A stretch of DNA of 64,000 bases from Leptofilum sp965223525 (GTDB lineage Bacteria; Chloroflexota; Anaerolineae; Promineifilales; Promineifilaceae): the NCBI RefSeq assembly GCF_965223525.1, contig NZ_OZ245005.1, forward strand, positions 620,001 to 684,000, read 5' to 3'. Shown one piece after another: positions 9,070 to 18,300 of the stretch (position 1 is its first letter; each line of letters starts with the position of its first letter). The notes under the pieces are model-generated. The model was not told the origin of the DNA and made no database searches. It saw only the letters and a list, made by a program, of their open reading frames with translations. A program made the position numbers and the translations under genes.

Positions 9070-9423
9070 TTACTGATGGGGCAAACGCGCACGCTTCCAG
9101 GCAATCATGCCACCGCCCAGGTTAGTGACATCAGCAAACCCCTGGCTTTGCAGCAGTTCGCAAGCGGTGCGGCTGCGTGCCCCTGAGCGACAAACGCAAA
9201 CAATTGGCATGCCGTGGGGTAGTTCGCTCATGCGGTGGCGCAAGCTACCCAGCGGCATCAGCCTTGACCCTTCAACATGTCCCTGATGAGCATACTCTTC
9301 CGGCTGACGCACGTCTAAAACAAGAATGGGTTGCTTGTTGGTGATTTTTTCTTGCAATTCGTTTGGGGTGATATTTTTTACGGCCGTTCCCCCTGTTACC
9401 TGGCCAAATAATGCTCTAAACAC
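9070..9423 (-). CDS. Single-domain rhodanese sulfurtransferase
   Basis: 117 residues, no signal peptide, cytoplasmic. Seen: LVLDVRQPEEYAHQGHVEGS (rhodanese CH2A region) and the active-site loop VCVCRSGARSRTACELL, with the persulfide-forming Cys starting the six-residue CRSGAR loop, then GFADVTNLGGGMIAWK. GlpE/PspE-size rhodaneses move sulfane sulfur between thiosulfate, thiols and other acceptors. About 70 bp upstream of the start is a triple direct repeat with 11-bp period (9493-9521), shared with the persulfide dioxygenase gene. This suggests joint control by the neighbouring two-component system. Confidence 0.9.
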   Translation of the reverse strand: MFRALFGQVTGGTAVKNITPNELQEKITNKQPILVLDVRQPEEYAHQGHVEGSRLMPLGSLRHRMSELPHGMPIVCVCRSGARSRTACELLQSQGFADVTNLGGGMIAWKRARLPHQ

Positions 9424-9465
9424 AATCTTAACCTCTACTTGATAACTTTTTCACAATACGCCGCT

Positions 9466-9521
9466 AGCATATCAACCGATTGCAATAGCACCGTAAAGAG
9501 GATGTAAGGATTGCGTAAAGA
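9466..9521 (-). promoter_or_regulatory. Response-regulator box (3 x 7 bp, 11-bp period) and -10 for the rhodanese gene
   Basis: GTAAAGA at 9493, GTAAGGA at 9504 and GTAAAGA at 9515 are spaced exactly 11 bp. On the coding strand they read TCTTTAC/TCCTTAC/TCTTTAC. A TATGCT -10-like hexamer (9466-9471) lies about 21 bp downstream of the last repeat. This geometry is that of OmpR/PhoB-family activator sites, which replace a -35. Confidence 0.6.
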
Positions 9522-9531
9522 GAGAAACCAT

Positions 9532-10431
9532 CTACACGGGAATGCCCAAGTGCTCATCCAGCAGCCCGTCTTTCTCCCACCATAGGTCGCGAACCCATGC
9601 TTGGAACGCTTCACGGAACGGCTCGTCATTCTGGTAATCTTGATTGCAAAATTCGGTAGGGATCGGCCGTTTTTGGATGATCACCTCAACTTCTTTTAGC
9701 TCACCGCGCATAAACGCCCACGCATCTGGCACGCCCTGCGGGTAAATGATCGTAACATCCAGCATCGTTTGAATCTGGTCGCCCATAGCCCCCAACACAA
9801 AGCCAATGCCGCCTGCTTTTGGCTTGAGCAAATGGCGGTACGGAGAATCCTGCCTTTGGTGCTTGGCAGCCGTAATGCGCGTACCTTCCATGAAATTCAT
9901 CACAGAGACGGGCGTAGTTTTGAAACGCTCGCACATCTTCCGAGTTGTCTCCAAATCTTTGCCGTGCAGGTCAGGATTTCGTGCAATTTGCTCTTTTGAG
10001 TACCGCTTCATGAAGGGAAAATCGAGGGCCCACCAGGCCAACCCAATCACCGGCACCCAAATCAGCTCTTGCTTGAGGAAAAATTTGAGGAAGGGGATTT
10101 TTTTGTTGAAGACATGCTGCAGCACAAAAATGTCTACCCAAGATTGATGATTGCACACAACCAAATACCAATCATCATAGCTTAATCCTTCAAGGCCAGA
10201 GATGCGCCACAGAGTGCGCTGGGTCAACCGCATCCAGGCACTGTTGCAACCAATCCATGCCTCCGCTAGCCAGATGGCAACTTTAGTGCATTGGGTGCGC
10301 CACGCTTTGATGGGAATGAGTAGCTTGGCAATGGCAACCAGATACAAAACGGGGCACCAAAAGAGGGTATTCAGGGCAATGGCCAACGACGCCACGCCAC
10401 CAATGATTGGCGCTGGCAAAAAATTTAACAT
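9532..10431 (-). CDS. 1-acyl-sn-glycerol-3-phosphate acyltransferase-like (PlsC/YihG family)
   Basis: 299 residues with an N-terminal hydrophobic stretch that anchors it to the inner membrane face. The acyltransferase block I motif is NHQSWVD (the HX4D catalytic pair), followed by PFLKFFLKQELIWVPVIG (block II) and NFMEGTR (block III, usually FPEGTR). The overall spacing and the DSPYRHLLKPKAGG segment match the YihG/LPLAT branch, giving a likely role in phospholipid acylation. It sits between the two-component system and the rhodanese gene with its own upstream gap, and there is no clear functional link to the sulfur genes. Confidence 0.85.
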   Translation of the reverse strand: MLNFLPAPIIGGVASLAIALNTLFWCPVLYLVAIAKLLIPIKAWRTQCTKVAIWLAEAWIGCNSAWMRLTQRTLWRISGLEGLSYDDWYLVVCNHQSWVDIFVLQHVFNKKIPFLKFFLKQELIWVPVIGLAWWALDFPFMKRYSKEQIARNPDLHGKDLETTRKMCERFKTTPVSVMNFMEGTRITAAKHQRQDSPYRHLLKPKAGGIGFVLGAMGDQIQTMLDVTIIYPQGVPDAWAFMRGELKEVEVIIQKRPIPTEFCNQDYQNDEPFREAFQAWVRDLWWEKDGLLDEHLGIPV

Positions 10432-10530
10432 TTTAATTTGCTCCGTTTGGGTCTATTTCGTCCGGCGTCTAAGTGCCTGTTCGCAGAATAAAGGCTCATA
10501 AATATACTATCGAATTGGCGAACGGGCTTA

Positions 10531-10579
10531 AAGTAGCCGTTGGGTTCCAAACCGTTATTTTAACTCCGAACGGCTACTT
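10531..10579. terminator. Hairpin downstream of the histidine kinase gene
   Basis: AAGTAGCCGTT pairs perfectly with AACGGCTACTT around a 27-nt loop. It lies just past the kinase stop on its strand. The long loop and lack of a strong T run make termination only a possibility. Confidence 0.4.
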
Positions 10580-10651
10580 AGGGTATCGCAAACGGCCGTA
10601 CTTTCCAACTGAATTTTAACTGGGCAGACACGGGGATCTGCCCCAACCAGA

Positions 10652-11770
10652 TTACGCCAATAGCAGGGTGAATGTAAAACAGCTACCCTGGTTCAGGCCA
10701 TCAGAAACGGCCGTTAACTCCCCACCCATCGCCCACACCAAATGGCGAGAAATGGTCAGGCCAATGCCGGTGCCGCCACTGGTGCGGGCGCGGGATTGGT
10801 CTACCCGATAAAACCGTTCAAACAAAAAAGGCAACGCATCCGCAGGAATACCAACGCCATTGTCCTGTACGCAAATTTCAGCGAAACGGCCGTTTGCCTG
10901 CGCCGTTAACCACACGCGCCCACCCTCTGGCGTGTAGCGAATGGCATTGCCCACCAAATTGATCAATACTTGCGCCGCCCGATCTGCATCGGCCAAAACC
11001 AACAGCGAGTCGGATGGGGGCTGGCTCTCAAGCGCGATTTGCTTGCTCTGCGCCTGCACGGTTAGCTGCGCCAAAACGCGCTGCACCAATTGGTTCACCG
11101 CCACAGGCTGAAAATCTAGCTGAAACTGACCCGACTCAATGCGAGACAGGTGTTGAATGTCGTTCACCAGCCGCCCCAATCGATCTACCTCTTGGGTCAT
11201 CCAGGCAAACGTTTCTTCGTTGGCGGGGAACAAGCCATCCATGAGCCCTTCCAGGTAGCCTTTCAGGCCAGTTAGCGGGGTGCGTAGCTCATGGGCAATG
11301 TTGCCCAGCAAAGCCACACGCTGCTGCTCCACATCTTCCAGGGCGGTGGTCATCTGATTAAAACTGGTAACAAGCTGGGCCATCGCTTCTCCACTGCTTT
11401 TTGGCACGGCGACGCGCTCGTCGAAACGGCCGTCGGCAATGCGCTGGCTGCTGTCTGCTACCTGCCGCAGCGGATTGATGATGGTGCGCCATAGCAAAAA
11501 TGAAGAATACGCACCGGCAATCACCGCGCCCAGGGCGGCAAATAGCACCGACAAGAGCACCGCATTACGAAAAGCGATAATGAGATCGGCTTCTACCTGC
11601 GCCAAATTGCCGGGGTTTTGCAAGAGGGTATTGAGCAACGGCCGTAAAACCACCGGCGCACTGTTCAAAATAATAATGCGCGTGGCCAGCATCATAATGC
11701 TCACACCCACCAGCGCCACCAAAAATTGGGAGCCAATCAGTCGCCAGCGGAGTCGTTTGTACCAGGGCAT
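10652..11770 (-). CDS. Sensor histidine kinase (HAMP, HisKA, HATPase_c)
   Basis: 372 residues. Two membrane segments (about 12-34 and 70-94) enclose a short extracytoplasmic sensor of only about 35 residues. This suggests membrane or intramembrane sensing and no bulky ligand domain. HAMP follows (about 95-148), then the phospho-acceptor His160 in GNIAHELRTPLTG, and an ATPase domain with NLVGNAIRYTPEGG (N box), DNGVGI (G1) and GGTGIGL (G2). It pairs with the response regulator encoded just upstream on the same strand. A strong hairpin lies between the two genes and could lower kinase expression relative to the regulator. Confidence 0.93.
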   Translation of the reverse strand: MPWYKRLRWRLIGSQFLVALVGVSIMMLATRIIILNSAPVVLRPLLNTLLQNPGNLAQVEADLIIAFRNAVLLSVLFAALGAVIAGAYSSFLLWRTIINPLRQVADSSQRIADGRFDERVAVPKSSGEAMAQLVTSFNQMTTALEDVEQQRVALLGNIAHELRTPLTGLKGYLEGLMDGLFPANEETFAWMTQEVDRLGRLVNDIQHLSRIESGQFQLDFQPVAVNQLVQRVLAQLTVQAQSKQIALESQPPSDSLLVLADADRAAQVLINLVGNAIRYTPEGGRVWLTAQANGRFAEICVQDNGVGIPADALPFLFERFYRVDQSRARTSGGTGIGLTISRHLVWAMGGELTAVSDGLNQGSCFTFTLLLA

Positions 11771-11786
11771 GAAACCTCACAAAAGG

Positions 11787-11831
11787 AAGCTAGGAGACTG
11801 GAGATTGTCCCAATCTCCAGTCTCCTAGCTT
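11787..11831. terminator. 21-bp perfect hairpin overlapping the regulator stop codon
   Basis: Arms of 21 bp (AAGCTAGGAGACTGGAGATT plus G, and its complement) enclose a 3-nt TCC loop. A TTTTT run flanks the + strand side and TTTTG the other side. It contains the TAG stop of the response regulator and GAGACTG/GAGATTG heptads like the other dispersed repeats. It may act as a partial terminator between regulator and kinase. Confidence 0.7.
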
Positions 11832-12517
11832 TTTAAGTCTACAAACTTATACCCAATTCCCCGCACCGTTTCGATGAGTAACTGGCCGGTGACATCTTGC
11901 AGCTTGCGCCGCACCTGCCCTACGTACACATCCACCACGCGGTCATTGCCGTAATAATCGCCCCCCCAAACCAGGGAGAGAAGCTGCTCCCTGGTAAGCA
12001 CGCGGCCGGCGTGTTTGGCCAACTCCAGCAACACCTGAAACTCAGTAGCGGTGAGGTCCAGCGGCTGCCCAGCTGCAATAGCTTCGTGGCTTTCTGGGTT
12101 AATGGTGAGATGTTGGAAGGCGTAGACGGTGGCGGTAGAAACGGTCGTTTCTCTCTGTCGCCTCAATACAGCCTCCACCCTGGCCACCAGCTCGCGTGGG
12201 CTAAATGGCTTGGTAAGATAATCATCCGCGCCGATACGCAAACCAGCCACCCTGTCTGCCTCTTCACCCCGCGCCGACAGCATAAGAATGTACATGCCCG
12301 ACTCTTCCCGCAGCCGTGCCGCGACTTCCATCCCGTCCATTCCCGGCAGGTTCAAATCCAGCACTACCAAATCGGGCTGAATTAATCGTGCCTGAGCCAG
12401 AGCTATACGGCCGTCATCCACAACTGTCACGGTAAAACCCGCACTTTCCAAATAAGTACGGACGATAGTTTGAATGCTACGTTCATCTTCAACAACAAGG
12501 ATATGTGGTGATTTCAT
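11825..12517 (-). CDS. OmpR/PhoB-family response regulator
   Basis: 230 residues. I chose ATG 12517 (MKSPHILVVEDE) because the receiver fold begins there, and the frame upstream is not domain-like. Receiver: acidic pair in VVEDE, phospho-acceptor Asp54 in LVVLDLNLPGMDG, LSARGEEAD and the Lys in DYLTKPFSP. The C-terminal winged helix (about 128-228) has LTATEFQVLLELAKHAGRVLTREQLL and VDVYVGQVRRKL. A four-unit direct-repeat box lies 21 bp upstream, so autoregulation is likely. The same box precedes the rhodanese and persulfide dioxygenase genes, and sulfur stress is therefore the suggested signal. Confidence 0.93.
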   Translation of the reverse strand: MKSPHILVVEDERSIQTIVRTYLESAGFTVTVVDDGRIALAQARLIQPDLVVLDLNLPGMDGMEVAARLREESGMYILMLSARGEEADRVAGLRIGADDYLTKPFSPRELVARVEAVLRRQRETTVSTATVYAFQHLTINPESHEAIAAGQPLDLTATEFQVLLELAKHAGRVLTREQLLSLVWGGDYYGNDRVVDVYVGQVRRKLQDVTGQLLIETVRGIGYKFVDLKS

Positions 12518-12537
12518 TGGCTCTCGTAGATAGCTTT

Positions 12538-12577
12538 GTAAAGATTTGGTAATAATGGCGCAAGGGTTCAGTAAAAA
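12538..12577 (-). promoter_or_regulatory. Response-regulator box, four 11-bp spaced repeats
   Basis: GTAAAGA at 12538, GTAATAA at 12549, GCAAGGG at 12560 and GTAAAAA at 12571 are in exact 11-bp register. The array lies between the regulator start (12517) and the divergent NrfC-NrfD fusion gene (12696). It is very close to the regulator start, which suggests negative autoregulation or control of the divergent gene. Confidence 0.55.
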
Positions 12578-12695
12578 CAAAATAGCTGGGTTGTCATTCA
12601 AACCCGACCCTCGCATAATACCTGACCAAACAGAATCATCTGCCACTCATTTGTCCTTTGCAAAGACACGCCTGTAAGGTTCAGTTAACGATATT

Positions 12696-14387
12696 ATGAC
12701 AGAAATTTCTCCCTCCACCAGTCATGCAGCCGCCAAAAATTACGGTTTTATCATAGACAACCGCAAGTGCATCGGCTGTCACGCCTGTTCTACCGCTTGC
12801 AAAAGTGAAAACGAGGTGCCGCTGGGCGTCTATCGCACCTGGGTAAAATATGTTGAGACTGGTGCATACCCAGACACGCGCCGCCATTTTCAGGTGACGC
12901 GCTGCAACCATTGCGCCAACCCGCCCTGCGTACGCATCTGCCCCACGCAAGCCATGTACCAACGCGCCGACGGCATAGTCGAATTCGACAACAGCGTCTG
13001 CATTGGCTGCAAAGCGTGCATGCAAGCCTGCCCCTATGATGCTATCTATATTGATCCAGAAGACGGTACGGCCGCAAAGTGCCATTATTGTGCCCACCGC
13101 ACCGACATTGGCCTGGAACCAGCTTGCGTGGTGGTTTGCCCGGAACATGCCATCATTGCTGGTGACATGAACGACCCGCAAAATGAAATTAGCCAACTGC
13201 TGGCGCGACAAGACGTAACCGTACGTAAGCCAGAGCAAGGTACGGCTCCCAAGCTGTTCTACATCGAAGGCAATGACGTGGTGATGCACCCCACCGCCAC
13301 GGAACGCACGCCAGAAACATTTATGTGGGCAGACGTGATGCCGCTCCACGAAACCACCCAAAAAGGTGAACACCCTTCTACGCCACACGCAACACGCAAT
13401 ACGTACCACAGCAACGGCACACCGATTCGCACACCGGGAACACAGGGGCAACCGTGGGCCGGGCCGATCCAGATTGGAAACGGCCGTATGGCAGAGCAAA
13501 TGGTTCAAGTCGGCTACAACGCCCAACACAAAATTCCGTGGCATTGGCCCGTTCCCGCCTATTTGGTCACCAAAGGCATCGGCGCAGGCATTTTCATGGT
13601 GCTGGCGCTGGGCTGGGGTCTGGACTGGTTCCGCTTTGATCCGGTTGTGGCCGTGGGCGCAGGCTTCCTCTCGCTGCTGTTCGTCGGCCTCACGACTGGC
13701 CTGCTCGTTTACGATCTGGAGAAGCCAGAGCGATTTTTGTACATTTTGCTACGGCCGCAGTGGAAAAGCTGGTTAACGCGCGGCGCGGTGCTGCTCATTG
13801 GTCTTAGCACCATTACAGGCCTGTGGTGGCTCTTGGAACTGGGCGGTCTCATTTTTAATTACGACGCGCCCGGTTTCCGTGCTTTTTATTTGTGGCTTGG
13901 ACTGCCGTTTGCCATTGGAACTGCCGTTTACACCGCATTCCTCTTTGCCCAAGCCGAAGGGCGCGACCTATGGCAAAGTCCGCTGCTGCCGTTCCACCTC
14001 GTGGTGCAGGCAATGATGATGGGTTCTGGCATGATGTTGCTGCTTGATTTGTTTATGGATTTGCCTCGCGACATGCCCGAAGTAAGCGCAACCATCTTCA
14101 TCGTGGCTTTGATTGTGGATTTGTTCATCACCCTGGTCGGTGAATTTTCAATCCCCCACGCCAGCGAAGTTGCGGCGAAGGCCGCGCACGAAATCAGCCA
14201 CGGACGTTACAAAAATCATTTCTGGTTCGGCAGCATTGGGCTGGGACACGTATTGCCCTTGCTCATGGTTTGGTTGCTGGCAGATATGGCGGTGGTTGGG
14301 GCGGTAGCGGCCGTTTGCGCCGCAGTTGGTCTTTACCTGTACGAATACACCTTCGTCATGGCACCACAAGAAATTCAGAATAGCTAA
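12696..14387 (+). CDS. NrfC-NrfD fusion: 4Fe-4S electron-transfer subunit plus membrane anchor (SoeBC/PsrBC-like)
   Basis: 563 residues. Residues 1-180 are a ferredoxin-like subunit with four cysteine clusters: CIGCHACSTAC, CNHCANPPCVRIC, CIGCKACMQAC and CHYC...CVVVC. They would carry electrons between a molybdoenzyme and quinone. A linker (about 180-260) includes the repeat-derived stretch HATRNTYH. From about residue 265 an NrfD/PsrC-type anchor of about eight helices follows (VPAYLVTKGIGAGIFMV, YDLEKPERFLYILLRPQWKSWLTRGA). In most complexes these are two separate proteins. There is no Tat or Sec signal, so the Fe-S domain is expected in the cytoplasm. It is the partner of the oxidoreductase at 15354, separated from it by one foreign-looking gene. 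Confidence 0.9.
   Translation: MTEISPSTSHAAAKNYGFIIDNRKCIGCHACSTACKSENEVPLGVYRTWVKYVETGAYPDTRRHFQVTRCNHCANPPCVRICPTQAMYQRADGIVEFDNSVCIGCKACMQACPYDAIYIDPEDGTAAKCHYCAHRTDIGLEPACVVVCPEHAIIAGDMNDPQNEISQLLARQDVTVRKPEQGTAPKLFYIEGNDVVMHPTATERTPETFMWADVMPLHETTQKGEHPSTPHATRNTYHSNGTPIRTPGTQGQPWAGPIQIGNGRMAEQMVQVGYNAQHKIPWHWPVPAYLVTKGIGAGIFMVLALGWGLDWFRFDPVVAVGAGFLSLLFVGLTTGLLVYDLEKPERFLYILLRPQWKSWLTRGAVLLIGLSTITGLWWLLELGGLIFNYDAPGFRAFYLWLGLPFAIGTAVYTAFLFAQAEGRDLWQSPLLPFHLVVQAMMMGSGMMLLLDLFMDLPRDMPEVSATIFIVALIVDLFITLVGEFSIPHASEVAAKAAHEISHGRYKNHFWFGSIGLGHVLPLLMVWLLADMAVVGAVAAVCAAVGLYLYEYTFVMAPQEIQNS
13384..13407. repeat. ACACGCA dispersed repeat in the NrfC-NrfD linker
   Basis: ACACGCAACACGCAATACG units, in frame, fall in the disordered linker between the two domains. 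Related ATACGCA units occur at 16421 and 58985. Confidence 0.6.
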
Positions 14388-14391
14388 AATT

Positions 14392-15321
14392 ATGCAACGG
14401 AAGAACAAAAAGCTTGATGCTGCTTACAAAATGCTTAGTGAAGAGTTTGAATTGCCGCCTAAATATCTGCGACAAGCACAAATCAATGGCAAAGTAACTG
14501 AACACCAAGTTTATGAAACCCTCGAAAAATATCACTTTGAATGGAAACATGGCAAATGGAAAAAATCAGAATCCACCCCCGAATGGATTCTTGAATCAAT
14601 ACAAGAATTCGATGCTGATTTAATCGAAGCAATTGAAGGTTCTGTTTGGATTATTCAGCCTTACTCTAGAACCCCAATTTTCCGAGATTATTTGACAGCT
14701 TTAGAGTACTTTATCGAAACAGAGCTTGAAAGTCGGGAAGAAGCATTGGAAACAGCAAAAGCTAAGTTTGAATTCAGTGAATTTGGTGAACCCCCTGAAT
14801 GGATTTATGCAAATAGCTCTTTAGAAAGTGCTGAAGAGTTTGCGTACATTCTGAGAAACTCCTTTTTCATAAATCTATGCAGTTATATTGAAATATTTTT
14901 GGCCGACCGTTATCCAAATCAGGCACCCAGAAACGATGTTGTCAAAACCATGACGAAAAACCTAATTTACCCAATAAAAAAAGAAAGAATTCCTGGATGG
15001 TTACATATTCAAAAATACAATCAAATCAGAAATAACCTTGTGCATAATGATGGGTTTCTTGATAACTCAAACAAGCAAGACAGCCTGACAAAATTCTTCG
15101 AGCAAAATCCCCCAAAACTAGAAACTGCAAACATGAGCGACGAGATCGGAAAAGAAAGTAATTCTCACATAAAAATATTGTTGACAAGTGAATTTTGTAG
15201 GAAGGCAGTGGACATCGTAGAGCAGTTTTTATTTGCTGTAGATTTTGTTGCAAATCAACTTGAAAATTCAGACAAGCCAACTAAAACAAGCTATTTACAA
15301 CAAACAAATAAAGATAATTAG
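14392..15321 (+). CDS. Unknown AT-rich protein with HEPN-like RNNLVH motif
   Basis: 309 residues from ATG 14392 (MQRKNKKLDAAY). The frame upstream overlaps the preceding gene and is not protein-like. Not recognised as a named family. Visible features are a lysine-rich helical N-terminus, a WKHGKWKKSESTPEWI segment, a helical C-terminal half, and Arg213-x4-His218 in IRNNLVHND. This matches the Rx4-6H motif of HEPN ribonuclease domains found in toxins and abortive-infection proteins. The gene is much more AT-rich than its neighbours and contains no ACGGCCGT. It sits between two genes that should encode subunits of one enzyme, all pointing to insertion. A nuclease role is inference. Confidence 0.6.
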   Translation: MQRKNKKLDAAYKMLSEEFELPPKYLRQAQINGKVTEHQVYETLEKYHFEWKHGKWKKSESTPEWILESIQEFDADLIEAIEGSVWIIQPYSRTPIFRDYLTALEYFIETELESREEALETAKAKFEFSEFGEPPEWIYANSSLESAEEFAYILRNSFFINLCSYIEIFLADRYPNQAPRNDVVKTMTKNLIYPIKKERIPGWLHIQKYNQIRNNLVHNDGFLDNSNKQDSLTKFFEQNPPKLETANMSDEIGKESNSHIKILLTSEFCRKAVDIVEQFLFAVDFVANQLENSDKPTKTSYLQQTNKDN

Positions 15322-15353
15322 CAAAACAATTATCAAAGGCAAACAATTGGAAC

Positions 15354-18300
15354 ATGAGTGAAAATCGTTCAGTAATCAAATTTTTAAGCAATATGCTTAA
15401 AGTGGGCGCGCCACCAGAACGGAAACGGCCGTTACCCACCGAACAAACCAACGTCGCCGGACTCGGCCTGCCAGATTTCAACGAGGCACCCCCGTCCGAC
15501 GTCCACATGCTCACGGTGAAACAGCCAGACGGCCGTCTCAGCCAATATCCACCTGCTGAATATTGGGACAACTGGGTGGAGTACGACGGCAAATCGTGGC
15601 CGCAAAAAATCGCTCGCCGCTACATGCTCGTCCCTACCGTCTGCTTCAACTGTGAATCCGCTTGCGGCCTGCTCGCCTACGTGGACAAAACCACGCTGGA
15701 AATCAAGAAATTTGAGGGTAATCCAAAACATCCCGGCAGCCGAGGGCGCAACTGCGCCAAAGGCCCCGCCACCCACAACCAAATTTACGATCCAGAGCGC
15801 ATTCTGTACCCACTCAAGCGCGTCGGTCAGCGCGGCGAAGGCAAATGGAAGCGCATCACCTGGGATGAAGCCGTCAGCGAAATCTCCGCCAAAATGCGCG
15901 CGAGCCGCCTGAAGCGCAAAGATGGCATCATGTACCATGTCGGCCGTCCCGGCGAAGACCATTACACCAACCGCGCCATTCAAGCCTGGGGCGTGGACGG
16001 CCACAACAGCCATACCAACATCTGCTCCAGCGGGGCGCGCCTGGGTTACTATCTCTGGGGCGCATTTGACCGCCCCAGCCCGGACCACGCCAACGCCCGC
16101 GTCATCCTGCTCATCTCCAGCCATTTGGAAACGGGTCACTACTTCAACCCCCACGCCCAGCGCATCATCGAGGGCAAGATGGATGGGGCCAAGCTCATCA
16201 CCTTCGATCCGCGCCTGAGCAACACCGCCAGCCTGAGCGATGTCTGGCTACCCACCTGGCCCGGCAGTGAGCAAACCGTCCTCCTCGCTATTGCTAATCA
16301 CCTCATCCAAAACGACCTGTACGATAAGGAGTTTGTGCGGCGGTGGGTGAATTGGGAAGAAACGCTGGAAGCGGTAGCCAGTGATCAGTTATCGGTAAGC
16401 AGTAATCAGTTAGCGGACGAAATACGCAATACGCAATACGAAAAACGCGGGTTTGAGTTATTTGATCGTGTTCTCAAGGATTTGTACGCTGAATTCACCT
16501 TTGAACGCGCCGCCGAAGAGTCTCAGGTGCCTATTGAGCGAATTGTGGAGACGGCGCGATTGGTTGGGAATTGTGACGGCCGTCTGGCAACCCACACCTG
16601 GCGCAGCGCATCAATCGGCAACCTGGGCGGCTGGCAGGTGGCACGTTGTCTCTTCTTTTTGAATGTGTTGACGGGCAGCGTCGGCACGCCCGGTGGCGTG
16701 AACGCCAATAGCTGGAGCAAATTTGTACCCAAACCGTTCAGCAGCCCGCCCGCCGGCGACGCCTGGAACGAGCTACATCTACCTCACGAATGGACCTTTG
16801 CCCATTACGAAATGAGCTTCCTGCTGCCCCACTTTTTAGAAGAAGGGCGCGGCGACATTGATGTCTACTTCACCCGCGTTTATAACCCGATGTGGATCAA
16901 CCCCGATGGCTTCATGTGGCTCAAATCGCTGCGCGATGAGAAACAAATCAAATGCCACGTTGCCCTTACCCCTACCTGGAACGAATCTGCCTGGTTTGCC
17001 GATTACGTTTTGCCGATGGGCCACTCTGCCGAGCGGCACGATTTGATGAGCCAGGAAACCCATTCCGGCCAGTGGCTGGCCTTCCGCCAGCCCGTCCGCC
17101 GCGTGGCGATGGAAAAGCTCGGCCAAAAAGTGAAGCACACTTGGGAGGCCAATCCCGGTGAAGTGTGGGAAGAAAACGAGCTGTGGGTCGAACTGTCTGT
17201 CGCCATGGATCCGGACGGCCGTCTGGGCATTCGCCAATATTTTGAAAGCCCCTACCGTCCCGGCGAAATCATCACCCAGGATGAATACCATCAGTGGATT
17301 TTTGAGAACGGCGTACCCGGCCTGCCAGAAACGGCCGCTGCCGAAAACCTCACTCCGCTGGAATATATGAAAAAATACGGCGTTTTTGAGGTGAAATCTC
17401 ACAACTACGTCCCGTATGAAAAAGAGGTAGAGACTGGAAACCAGAGACTAGAGACTGGTTCACAATCCATAATTCATAATTCTCAATTCATAATTGATGA
17501 GCAGCAACGCATCCACCAAGACAACAAAATCATCGGTGTGGTTGTAGATGGCAAGCCAAAAGTCGGCGTAGGAACACCCAGCCGCAAGCTGGAGTTTTTC
17601 AGCCCAACGATGGCCGAGTGGGGCTGGCCGGAACGTGAATACACTATCCCCTGGCCGCTCAAAAGCCATGTGCATCCCGACAACATTGACCGCGGCAAAG
17701 GCGAAATGCTGCTGCTGCCCAACTTCCGCCTGCCCACGCTCATCCACACGCGCAGTGCCAATGCCAAGTGGCTTTACGAAATTAGCCACAAAAACCCGGT
17801 CTGGATGCACCCCAGCGATGCCCAGCGGCTAGGCGTAGCCACGGGCGACCTCATCCGCGTGGAAACCGAAATTGGCTACTTTGTAGACAAAGTTTGGGTG
17901 ACGGAAGGTATCAAACCGGGTGTAGTGGCCATGAGCCATCATCTGGGTCGCTGGCGGCTGCAAGAAGATGCTGGTGTGAATCCGGGAATGTCTGCTCTAG
18001 CGCGGCTAGAAGAAAATGGCACAGAGCATAAGCTTAACATCCTCAAAGAAGGCTCTGCCTGGAGCACATTTGACCCAGACACCGACCGCATCTGGTGGAA
18101 AGACGTGGGTGTACACCAGAATTTGACCCACGCCGTACATCCAGACCCACTGAGTGGCGCGCACTGCTGGCTGCAAAAGGCGATCAATGTGCAAAAAGCC
18201 AAACCACACGACAAGCATGGCGACGTCTGGGTAGACACCACAAAATCTATGGAAGTTTACGAAGAGTGGAAGGGTTTGACCCGCTCGGCTATTGATACAA

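Noticed and set aside
9435..9629. 64-residue minus-strand frame
   Set aside because: It overlaps the acyltransferase 3' end out of frame and spans the response-regulator box; it has no ribosome binding site.
12681..13544. 287-residue minus-strand frame
   Set aside because: It is antisense to the NrfC-NrfD fusion gene, whose cysteine motifs prove the plus-strand frame, and it has no domain-like content.
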